A DNA stretch of 6,011 bases from Bacteroidota bacterium (lineage in GTDB: Bacteria > Bacteroidota > Bacteroidia > Flavobacteriales > Crocinitomicaceae), in contig JAKQEZ010000443.1 of NCBI GenBank assembly GCA_029558435.1, positions 1 through 6,011 on the forward strand, given 5' to 3'. Of the stretch, positions 1 to 6,011 are shown one piece after another; the stretch's first letter is position 1, and each line of letters opens with the position of its first letter. The notes beneath the pieces are model-generated. The model had not been told where the DNA came from and searched no databases. It was given only the letters and a program-made list of their open reading frames with translations. The position numbers were made by a program, and so were the translations under genes.

Positions 1-197
1 AATTTTAATAACCTCTTTAAACAAAGAATCGATGATAAACGGTTTGGCTCACCAGCGATCTGAGAGGTCCGTCCTTTCAAATCCCTTACTGGCCATAGCC
101 CGGTCCGTTACAAGCAAGCCGAGAAAAAAGACAACGACAGAATGACAATGAAATTTTTGCTGCATTAAGACAAAGAAAAAAGGAAAACCCAGCCCAC

Positions 198-262
198 AAA
201 AGCAAGAGTGTGGCTGCCCTTCCTTACAACCGTCCCTTCGCAGCCACACACATGCTTTTTTT
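198..262 (+). terminator. Long hairpin with T-tract, probable intrinsic terminator of an upstream transcript
   Basis: GTGTGGCTGC (208-217) is perfectly complementary to GCAGCCACAC (240-249), giving a 10-bp stem around a 22-base loop. After a 3x3 internal loop, AAAAGCA (198-204) pairs with TGCTTTT (253-259). The right arm runs into seven consecutive T (256-262), the layout of an intrinsic terminator read on the plus strand. It ends about 75 bases before the candidate promoter, so it would insulate the operon from transcription coming from the left. The loop is longer than in a typical terminator, so another structured RNA or DNA element is possible. Confidence 0.5.
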
Positions 263-274
263 GCAGACCCGCCC

Positions 275-296
275 GTTGATAATAAACTGTTGATAA
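275..296 (+). repeat. Tandem direct repeat GTTGATAA x2, 14-bp period
   Basis: GTTGATAA occurs at 275-282 and again at 289-296, so the two copies start 14 bases apart. They lie about 40-60 bases upstream of the candidate -7 element, where regulator sites are common. A protein-binding role is inference; an 8-bp repeat in AT-rich DNA can also arise by chance. Confidence 0.35.
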
Positions 297-336
297 ATAA
301 TTGAAATCTTCAGAACTCAATAAGTAAAAAATGTAT

Positions 337-344
337 TACCTTTG
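337..344 (+). promoter_or_regulatory. Candidate Bacteroidota -7 promoter element for the operon
   Basis: TACCTTTG matches the Bacteroidota sigma-factor consensus TAnnTTTG exactly. It lies 22 bases before the ATG of the regulator gene, which would put transcription start near 349-352 and leave a leader of about 15-18 bases. A clear TTG/TTTG -33 element at the expected distance is missing: 310-320 has no TTG. The promoter may therefore be weak or activator-dependent. It is the only promoter-like match I noticed in front of the four tightly packed genes. Confidence 0.45.
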
Positions 345-358
345 ACATAATTAGTCAA
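342..358 (+). promoter_or_regulatory. Palindrome TTGAC-N7-GTCAA, candidate operator for the XRE regulator
   Basis: TTGAC (342-346) and GTCAA (354-358) form a perfect 5-bp inverted repeat around a 7-base AT-only spacer. The 17-bp element overlaps the end of the candidate -7 box and the expected transcription start, and ends 8 bases before the ATG of the helix-turn-helix gene. Dimeric XRE-family regulators typically bind palindromes of this size, and a site here would block RNA polymerase. Autorepression is inferred from position and symmetry only. Confidence 0.4.
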
Positions 359-366
359 CACAGAAA

Positions 367-672
367 ATGTCAACACTAGGATTGAAATTAAGAGAATTAA
401 GAGAACAGGCAGGATTATCATTGAGAAAAGCTGCTATGCAAACCGATATCGACATTGCAATATTGAGTAAAATGGAGCGTGGGGAGAGAAAATTCTCAAA
501 AGAATTAGTTTTGAAATTGGCTGACCTTTATAAAGCTAATTCGGACAAACTCGTCATTGACTTTTTAAGTGAAAAGGTACTTTATGAATTAGAAGACGAA
601 GATTTTGGGCTTGAAGCACTGAAAGTTGCTGAGAAACAATTGAAATATAAAAAACATAAGGATAAAAAATGA
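367..672 (+). CDS. XRE-family helix-turn-helix transcriptional regulator
   Basis: This is a 101-residue cytoplasmic DNA-binding protein, probably a dimeric regulator of its own operon. Residues 5-60 form a compact Cro/C1-type helix-turn-helix: helix 1 around LKLRELREQAG (6-16), helices 2 and 3 around 18-36, and the characteristic SKMERGER segment at 34-41. The tail (about 68-101) is first acidic (ELEDED, 74-79), then strongly lysine-rich at the end. The start is secure because an in-frame TAG at 352-354 leaves only the ATG at 367. Its last codons overlap the next gene by 4 bases (ATGA, 669-672). Size and position resemble the controller (C) proteins of restriction-modification loci, which time enzyme expression; that role is inferred. 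G+C is about 34%. The family call is firm, the target is not known. Confidence 0.88.
   Translation: MSTLGLKLRELREQAGLSLRKAAMQTDIDIAILSKMERGERKFSKELVLKLADLYKANSDKLVIDFLSEKVLYELEDEDFGLEALKVAEKQLKYKKHKDKK
658..662 (+). promoter_or_regulatory. Shine-Dalgarno-like site for the OLD-family gene
   Basis: AAGGA lies within the final codons of the XRE gene, six bases before the ATG at 669. The other three genes in the operon have only A-rich sequence before their starts. Together with the ATGA stop/start overlap, this suggests that translation of the nuclease gene depends on, or reinitiates after, translation of the regulator. Confidence 0.4.
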
Positions 673-2402
673 AAATACAGAAAACCACAATACATAACTT
701 CCGTTCAATAATTCATCAGGTTATTGATTGTAAAGATTTTACTCTTTTTGTTGGTGAGAATAATTCTGGAAAAACAAACATTATTACCGCTTTAAGAGCT
801 TTTTATGAAAATGAAGGATATAAGTACGATAAGAAATCTGACTTCCCTAAACTTACTGATACAACTGATTCTGAAAGCTGGATTGAATTAGAATTTATTA
901 CAACGAATGAAGAACAAGAAAAGATAAAAGATGAGTACAAAAGAGACGACAACATTCTTATAGTAAGAAGATATTTTGAATCATCAGATAAGGATAAAGT
1001 CAGCAAAGACAATAGTAATATTTTCTACATATCAAAAGATGGTTCAATATCAGAGAATAATTTTTATGGAGCAAAAAATGTTTCTCAAGCCAAACTAGGT
1101 AAAATCATTTATATTCCTGAAATAGCAAAAACTGAAGACACTTTTAAACTTTCAGGACCTTCTCCACTTCGACAAGTAATAAGTTTTGTCTTTAAAAAAG
1201 TACTCGAAAAATCGGATGCATTTGGCGATTTAGGAAAGGCTTTTGAAAGCTTTAACAAGGACTTTAAAACCGAAGCCTCACCTGATGGAACTTCAATGGA
1301 CAGCCTAAAAGAAGATATCAATAATGAATTAAAAACCTGGCAATTCACCTTTGGATTTGATGTAAACCCAATAAAAACGGACTTAATAATTAAAAACCTA
1401 ATTGACCATTATATTGAGGATGATAATTTGCAATCCGGCAAAAAAAGGGTTGACATGAAAAATATAGGACAAGGTTTGCAAAGACATTTGATTTATACAA
1501 TGATTAAACTTGCAGCTAAGTATGATGAAGGCAAAAAAGAAAGTGACAAAAAAGAGTTTTATCCCGACTTTACATTAATATTATTTGAAGAACCAGAAGC
1601 TTTTCTGCATCCGAGCCAACAGGAGTTAATGAATTTGGGATTAAAGCAGATTGCTAATGAATACAACCAACAGGTTTTCTGTACTTCACATTCGTCAATT
1701 TTCGTAAGCAAAAACATTAATAAACTAACTGAAATTAAAAGAATTGATAAGAAAAATGGAGTTAGTGAATTCTTTCAAATTGATGAGCCAACTTTAAAGT
1801 CGCTTTATACTGATTGTACAGAACTGAGTCAATTTTTACAGAGTAAAATAGATGCCGGTATACCTGCTACTGATGAAGCTGAATTGAAGAAACTCATTAA
1901 CGAAAAAACAGAGGAAGTCAAGTTATTGGAAGAATCAATAAAATTTTCTATTTGGCTTGACACAGAAAGAGCTTCAATGTTTTTTGCCAAGCATGTTCTA
2001 ATTTGCGAAGGTGCATCTGAAAAGGCTTTCATTGATTATATGATGAACACTAAATGGCCTGTAATCAAAGAAAAACATATTTATTGTTTGGATGCCTTAG
2101 GTAAGTATAATATTCACAGGTATATTGTTTTACTTACAAAATTTGGTTTGTCACATTCTGTTTTAATGGATTTTGACGAGGACAGTAAACAACATAAGTA
2201 TATCAATGAATTTGTGAAAAGTAAAATTTCAAAACTACATGGTTTTGAAAAAGATTTTGAAGCATTTTTAGGTATTACACCAGTACCTAAAAACAGAAGC
2301 GATTTAAAACCCCTTAATGTTCTGAAAAATTATGAAGATGGAAACATTACAGTGGAGAAAATTGAAGAATTAAAAGAGATTATAAAAAACTTAACGATAT
2401 AA
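669..2402 (+). CDS. OLD-family ATP-dependent nuclease (ABC-type ATPase with TOPRIM domain)
   Basis: This 577-residue protein has the two-part build of OLD (overcoming lysogenization defect) nucleases: an ABC/SMC-like ATPase followed by a TOPRIM nuclease. Visible ATPase motifs are a typical N-terminal strand with NFRSI (10-14), Walker A GENNSGKT (29-36), a signature-like GQGLQR (267-272), Walker B LILFEEPEAFLHP (303-315) and a switch His in CTSHSS (H341). The EE in Walker B is usual for this family. In the TOPRIM half, the first acidic motif is in LICEGASEKAF (E447) and the second is MDFDED (D501, D503, D505), so the metal-binding acids look intact. Length is close to P2 OLD. Related proteins include GajA of Gabija and the ATPases of PARIS and some retron systems. 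No UvrD-like helicase or reverse transcriptase is seen beside it; it precedes mod by 4 bases. A defence nuclease role is inferred from family and context. G+C is near 30%. Confidence 0.88.
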   Translation: MKIQKTTIHNFRSIIHQVIDCKDFTLFVGENNSGKTNIITALRAFYENEGYKYDKKSDFPKLTDTTDSESWIELEFITTNEEQEKIKDEYKRDDNILIVRRYFESSDKDKVSKDNSNIFYISKDGSISENNFYGAKNVSQAKLGKIIYIPEIAKTEDTFKLSGPSPLRQVISFVFKKVLEKSDAFGDLGKAFESFNKDFKTEASPDGTSMDSLKEDINNELKTWQFTFGFDVNPIKTDLIIKNLIDHYIEDDNLQSGKKRVDMKNIGQGLQRHLIYTMIKLAAKYDEGKKESDKKEFYPDFTLILFEEPEAFLHPSQQELMNLGLKQIANEYNQQVFCTSHSSIFVSKNINKLTEIKRIDKKNGVSEFFQIDEPTLKSLYTDCTELSQFLQSKIDAGIPATDEAELKKLINEKTEEVKLLEESIKFSIWLDTERASMFFAKHVLICEGASEKAFIDYMMNTKWPVIKEKHIYCLDALGKYNIHRYIVLLTKFGLSHSVLMDFDEDSKQHKYINEFVKSKISKLHGFEKDFEAFLGITPVPKNRSDLKPLNVLKNYEDGNITVEKIEELKEIIKNLTI

Positions 2403-2406
2403 AGCT

Positions 2407-4014
2407 ATGCCAACACTCCAATTCAAAGGAAAAAACATAATCTGGAACCACCATTTGGCTGTTCCGTTTCATACATTGGACGAAGTGCCCGAACTGCATT
2501 ACCAACCTGAAAAGGCAAACGGTAATATGATAATTGAAGGCGATAACCTTGTTGCTTTAAAAGCACTTTTACCACAGTTTGCAGGTCGAATAAAATGTGT
2601 TTGTATTGACCCTCCTTATAATACCGGCAATGATAATGGACAAGGAAATGGATGGATTTATAATGATAATGTGAATAGTCCTTTAATCAAGGATTGGATT
2701 GGAAAAGAAGTTGGAATAGAGGATTTAACAAAGCATGACAAGTGGTTATGTATGATGACTCCCAGAATAAAGTTGCTTAGGGATTTATTAAGTGACGAAG
2801 GAGTAATATTTGTTTTTTGTGATGACAATGAACAATATAGTCTAAGAAGTATATTGAACGAAATTTTTGGTGAAGATAATTTTCTTGCAAACATTATTTG
2901 GCAACATAGCATTCAAGCAAAAGGTTATTCGGATAAGTTTTCATTACATCATAATCATTTATTAATGTACCAAAAAACTGAACAATTTGGACTTAAAACT
3001 CTTGAAAGAACTGAGGAGCATAACAAAAATTATTCAAATCCTGATAATGATCCAAATGGAGATTGGAGAACCGGAGATATTAGGAATTCATTGTATCGTC
3101 CAAATTTAATTTACGATATCAAAACACCTTCCGGTAAAACAATAAGCCCTCCTTCCAATGGTTGGAGATTTAGTAAAGAGACTATGAATAAAAAAATTGA
3201 ATCAAAACAAATTATTTTTAATCAAGATGAAACCAGACTAATTTTTAAAATTTATTTAAAGGACGTAAAAGGACGTGTTCCCGAAACTATTTGGTTTGGT
3301 AAAGATGTTGGAACAACAAGGGATGGTAAAAATGTTTTAAAAGAATTATTTGATGGTGTAGCTCCTTTTGAAACACCAAAACCAATAGAAATAATTAAAA
3401 GAATAATAGAAATATCCACAGAGGAATACGATTATGTTTTAGATAGTTATTCAGGTTCTGGTACTACCATGCATGCATTATTTGATTATAATAAAACAAA
3501 TGAAAAGTTTCTTTCCTGCATAATGATTCAAATGCCCGAAAATTCCGAAGCCGAGCCCGACAAAAATATTTGCAAAGACATTACTAGGGAAAGAGTAAAA
3601 CGAGCTATTGACAAATACGGATATGATTCAGGTTTTAAATATTTCCGTCTTGGAATTCCACTTGATGCAGAAACAATGCTTGCGGGACAATTGCCAACTT
3701 ACAATCAGTTTGCAAAATATGTTTATTACCTATGTACAGGTGAAAACCTTGAAGATGAAAACAAAATAAAAGAGAAAGATTTTTTTGTGGGCGAATATGG
3801 CAAACAGGCCATTTATCTGGTTTACAAACAGGATTATGAAACGCTAACTCGTCTTGCACTCAATTTAACTCTTGCCGAAAAAATTAAAGAACAGCAACCG
3901 GGTAAAAAACGGATTGTTTATGCTCCGTCATGCTTTTTGGACGAAGAATATTTAACCGATAATCAAATTGAATACGTTGGTATTCCTTACAATTTGTTTC
4001 AACGTAACCAATAA
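2407..4014 (+). CDS. mod: Type III restriction-modification methyltransferase subunit Mod (adenine-N6)
   Basis: This 535-residue protein transfers a methyl group from S-adenosylmethionine to adenine in DNA and supplies sequence recognition for the restriction complex. The catalytic motif DPPYNTGND (68-76) comes before the cofactor motif DSYSGSGTT (346-354), the order of beta-class amino-methyltransferases and of type III Mod proteins. The stretch between them, roughly 180-330, should hold the target recognition domain. The C-terminal part (about 410-535), with segments such as LPTYNQFAKY and VYAPSCFLDEEYL, resembles the conserved tail of Bacteroidota Mod proteins and may contact Res; that is inference. 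It is shorter than the classical EcoP1I/EcoP15I Mod (about 645 residues). The gene starts 4 bases after the OLD gene stop and ends 6 bases before res. The middle is AT-richer (about 30% G+C) than the ends, consistent with exchange of the recognition segment. The recognition site cannot be read from sequence. Confidence 0.92.
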   Translation: MPTLQFKGKNIIWNHHLAVPFHTLDEVPELHYQPEKANGNMIIEGDNLVALKALLPQFAGRIKCVCIDPPYNTGNDNGQGNGWIYNDNVNSPLIKDWIGKEVGIEDLTKHDKWLCMMTPRIKLLRDLLSDEGVIFVFCDDNEQYSLRSILNEIFGEDNFLANIIWQHSIQAKGYSDKFSLHHNHLLMYQKTEQFGLKTLERTEEHNKNYSNPDNDPNGDWRTGDIRNSLYRPNLIYDIKTPSGKTISPPSNGWRFSKETMNKKIESKQIIFNQDETRLIFKIYLKDVKGRVPETIWFGKDVGTTRDGKNVLKELFDGVAPFETPKPIEIIKRIIEISTEEYDYVLDSYSGSGTTMHALFDYNKTNEKFLSCIMIQMPENSEAEPDKNICKDITRERVKRAIDKYGYDSGFKYFRLGIPLDAETMLAGQLPTYNQFAKYVYYLCTGENLEDENKIKEKDFFVGEYGKQAIYLVYKQDYETLTRLALNLTLAEKIKEQQPGKKRIVYAPSCFLDEEYLTDNQIEYVGIPYNLFQRNQ

Positions 4015-4020
4015 AAAATT

Positions 4021-6011
4021 ATGTATTTAAAGAAATATCAGATAAAAGTTGTAAATGCACTCAAGCAGTTTTTGCAAACTGCCCGAGACACCAAAACATC
4101 GTTTGACATTGCGAAACAGGCATTGCCTGATAATATGCGTCATACATTGAATTGGGTGCAAACAACTTTTCAAACAAGCAGTTTGGAATATAAAGACCGT
4201 TGTACAAACGGACTTGGAAACAGTTACCCACGAATGATAATTAAAGTTCCGACAGGAGGAGGCAAAACATTACTTGCCGTTGAGTCAATTCGTGAATATC
4301 AAAACCTATTTGCCCAAAAACGCACAGGACTTGTAGTTTGGATTGTACCGAGTGAAACCATTTACAGCCAAACTGTTCAAAAAATTAGAGACAAAGGAAA
4401 TCCGTTACGCCAGTTATTAGACCAATGTAGCGGTAACCGAACTATTATCTTGGAAAAAGGACAACGATTAACAACAAATGATATTGAAGAAAATTTGGTT
4501 GTTCTGTTCGTCATGATTCAGTCAATCAGTCGCACCAATGGAAAAGAAGCGTTAAAAGTTTTTCAGGACAGTGGCGGCTATGACAGTTTTTTTCCTGCCG
4601 ATAATCGTTACGACTTACACGAGCAGTTATTAAAGCAAGTTCCAAACCTTGATTTTATTTCTCCACTTGGCACAGAGCAACCTTTAATAATGACAAGTCT
4701 TGGAAACGCAATCCGCATTTCAAAACCATTCATAATCATTGATGAAATTCACAAAGTATTTTCTGAAAATGCCCGAAAAACTATTGATAGTTTAAATCCT
4801 GAATTTGTTCTTGGTTTTTCGGCTACTCCAAAAGCGGAAATGAATGTTTCGGTTACCATTACAGGGCTTGAGCTTAAAGAGGAGGAAATGGTAAAACTCG
4901 ACATGCACATTCTTCCACCCATCAGCAAACAGGAAAACGACTGGAAAGCGATGATAAAGGAAATAAAAGAGCATCGGGAAAAATTAGAAGAAACTGCAAA
5001 GCAATATCAAAAAGATACAGGAGTTTATATTCGTCCAACTGCATTGTTGCAAGTTGAAGCAACAGGCAAAGACCAAAGAGGAAAAGGAAGGGTTCACAGT
5101 CTTGACGTTAAAGAATATTTGGTTAGCTTAGAAGTAAACCCCGATGAAATTGCAATTAAAACAAGTTCGCAAAATGACATTGAAGATGTTAACCTGTTTT
5201 CGCAGGATTGTCCTGTACGCTTTATCATTACAAAAGAAGCATTACGCGAAGGTTGGGATTTTTCTTTTGCCTACATTCTGGGAATTATTCCAAATGTAAA
5301 TTCAAATACAGGAGTTACCCAATTAGTCGGTAGAATTCTACGACAACCGTTTGCAAGAAAATCAGGTGTTAAAGAACTGGATGAAAGCTATGTTTATTAC
5401 ACAAAAGGGGATACACGAGAAATTTTAGACAGGGTTTCAACCGGTTTCAAAAATGAAGGTCTTGAAGACTTGGTTACAAAATTGAAATTTCGTGATAATG
5501 AAGCGATAAACGCTACCAAAACAGTAAAAATAAAAAAAGAGTTCAGCGATAAATTTCAAAACTCATTTTATTTACCAGTTTGGCTAATGGTTGATAAAAG
5601 CGGTTCAAAAAGGCGTTTTAATTACGAAAGCGACATCAGACCGAAAGTTGATTTTACAAAACTTGAATTGAATGAAGAATTTCTTTCAAGACTTGAAAAA
5701 TCATTAAGTAACGAAACAAAAGAAAGGAAAGCATTTGCAATTACCCTTGATGATTCGAGTAAAGCATCATTTGTTGAAGAACAAAGCCAAACAAACGGAA
5801 AAGCAGAAATTAATATTGATTACTTAACACGCAGATTAAATGAATTAGTTGAAAATCCTTTTTTAGCAAGAATTATCGGAACGAAATACTTATCACAAAT
5901 TGAAGTAAAGATTGGACAGGAAAAACTTAAAGAACATTACAGTTTCATTGTTTCTCAGCTATGTAAAAAGTTTCAGGAAGAAAAGACAAAACAGGAAGAA
6001 GAAATATTTTT
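4021..6011 (+). CDS. res: Type III restriction enzyme subunit Res (SF2 helicase part; 3' end beyond window)
   Basis: An open frame of 663 codons starts at ATG 4021 and has no stop before the window edge, so the gene is cut by the window and not demonstrably truncated. It encodes the ATPase/nuclease subunit that works with Mod to cleave DNA at unmodified type III sites. Superfamily 2 helicase motifs occur in order: an N-terminal KKYQIKVVNAL segment (4-14), Walker A PTGGGKT (77-83), DEIH (241-244) in the DEAH position, GFSATP (265-270), and TKEALREGWDF (404-414) followed by QLVGRILRQP (434-443), the last matching motif VI with its arginine fingers. Family members usually run to 850-1000 residues with a C-terminal PD-(D/E)xK nuclease, so about 200 or more residues including the nuclease site are unseen, and cleavage competence cannot be judged. 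G+C over the first 240 bases is about 37%. No Shine-Dalgarno motif precedes the start. Confidence 0.92.
   Translation, partial: MYLKKYQIKVVNALKQFLQTARDTKTSFDIAKQALPDNMRHTLNWVQTTFQTSSLEYKDRCTNGLGNSYPRMIIKVPTGGGKTLLAVESIREYQNLFAQKRTGLVVWIVPSETIYSQTVQKIRDKGNPLRQLLDQCSGNRTIILEKGQRLTTNDIEENLVVLFVMIQSISRTNGKEALKVFQDSGGYDSFFPADNRYDLHEQLLKQVPNLDFISPLGTEQPLIMTSLGNAIRISKPFIIIDEIHKVFSENARKTIDSLNPEFVLGFSATPKAEMNVSVTITGLELKEEEMVKLDMHILPPISKQENDWKAMIKEIKEHREKLEETAKQYQKDTGVYIRPTALLQVEATGKDQRGKGRVHSLDVKEYLVSLEVNPDEIAIKTSSQNDIEDVNLFSQDCPVRFIITKEALREGWDFSFAYILGIIPNVNSNTGVTQLVGRILRQPFARKSGVKELDESYVYYTKGDTREILDRVSTGFKNEGLEDLVTKLKFRDNEAINATKTVKIKKEFSDKFQNSFYLPVWLMVDKSGSKRRFNYESDIRPKVDFTKLELNEEFLSRLEKSLSNETKERKAFAITLDDSSKASFVEEQSQTNGKAEINIDYLTRRLNELVENPFLARIIGTKYLSQIEVKIGQEKLKEHYSFIVSQLCKKFQEEKTKQEEEIF

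Larger units (their letters stand above)
1..336. other. Upstream non-coding region, relatively G+C rich
   Basis: No gene could be supported here. A plus-strand frame open from base 1 to a TGA at 61-63 gives only about 20 residues, and another runs from base 2 to a stop near 143. Either might be the tail of a gene lying to the left, but neither has a motif I recognise. A minus-strand GTG-started frame at 49-249 is rich in Cys and Phe and runs through a hairpin, so I treat it as chance. G+C over 61-280 is about 48% by hand count, against about 30-38% for the operon. The hairpin and direct repeats in this stretch are listed separately. Confidence 0.6.

Noticed and set aside
1..63. Plus-strand frame open from the window edge to a TGA, possibly the end of a gene
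   Set aside because: Only about 20 residues are visible, with no motif, and an alternative frame stays open longer. There is not enough to call a gene.
49..249. 66-codon minus-strand frame upstream of the operon
   Set aside because: It starts at a GTG, has odd Cys/Phe-rich content with no recognisable domain, and runs through the terminator-like hairpin. Chance is the simplest explanation.
1..366. tRNA gene, attachment site or insertion-sequence end
   Set aside because: No cloverleaf, CCA-type end or terminal inverted repeat was found in the only non-coding stretch.
1440..1446. A7 tract followed by GGG in the OLD gene as a phase-variation or frameshift site
   Set aside because: Seven-base A or T runs are common in DNA this AT-rich (another lies at 3780-3786 in mod). 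The frame is intact, and no overlapping alternative product is evident.
803..2032. Minus-strand frames inside the OLD gene (803-1012, 1109-1348, 1829-2032)
   Set aside because: They are antisense shadows of a well-supported gene with intact motifs, and no family features are visible in their translations.
2407..4014. Simple-sequence repeats in mod of the kind that drive phase-variable type III systems
   Set aside because: I saw no tandem di-, tetra- or pentanucleotide tract in or just before mod.
2658..4974. Minus-strand frames inside mod and res (2658-2912, 3635-3859, 4792-4974)
   Set aside because: Each lies antisense to conserved coding sequence, is short, and shows no family features.
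367..6011. BREX, DISARM or Gabija as the identity of the operon
   Set aside because: No PglZ, BrxC, DrmA/DrmB or UvrD-like GajB gene is visible. The methyltransferase and helicase motifs fit type III Mod and Res, although genes beyond 6011 cannot be excluded.

Overview
This 6011-base window holds one plus-strand operon that looks like a phage-defence locus of the Bacteroidota type. That assignment rests on the AT-rich coding sequence, on start codons mostly preceded by A-rich sequence instead of a Shine-Dalgarno motif, and on a perfect match to the Bacteroidota -7 promoter element (TAnnTTTG) just before the first gene. It is inference from sequence style, with no database search.

Layout. Positions 1-366 are non-coding as far as I can tell. 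About 61-280 is richer in G+C (near 48% by hand count) than the operon. It contains a long hairpin followed by seven T, a short tandem direct repeat, a candidate promoter and a small palindrome that could be an operator. The operon then runs without real gaps: a 101-residue XRE-type helix-turn-helix regulator (367-672); a 577-residue OLD-family ATPase with a C-terminal TOPRIM nuclease domain (669-2402, overlapping the regulator by 4 bases); a 535-residue type III adenine methyltransferase, Mod (2407-4014, 4 bases after the previous stop); and the type III restriction helicase/nuclease subunit, Res (4021 to the window end, 6 bases after mod). Res is still open after 663 codons, so its C-terminal nuclease domain lies outside the window.

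How the genes may work together. Mod and Res would form a type III restriction-modification enzyme: Mod methylates adenine in an asymmetric site, and the Res ATPase with Mod cleaves DNA carrying unmodified sites. The OLD-family protein is not part of a standard type III system. Its placement in front of mod, in the same transcription unit, suggests a second nuclease-based defence module that is co-regulated with restriction or coupled to it. The XRE protein probably sets expression of the whole operon from the promoter and palindrome directly upstream of it.

The most interesting points are the OLD nuclease built into a type III operon, the candidate autoregulatory operator, and the uneven base composition. 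The central part of mod (about 30% G+C) is poorer than both its ends (about 39% and 35%), as expected if the specificity region has been exchanged.
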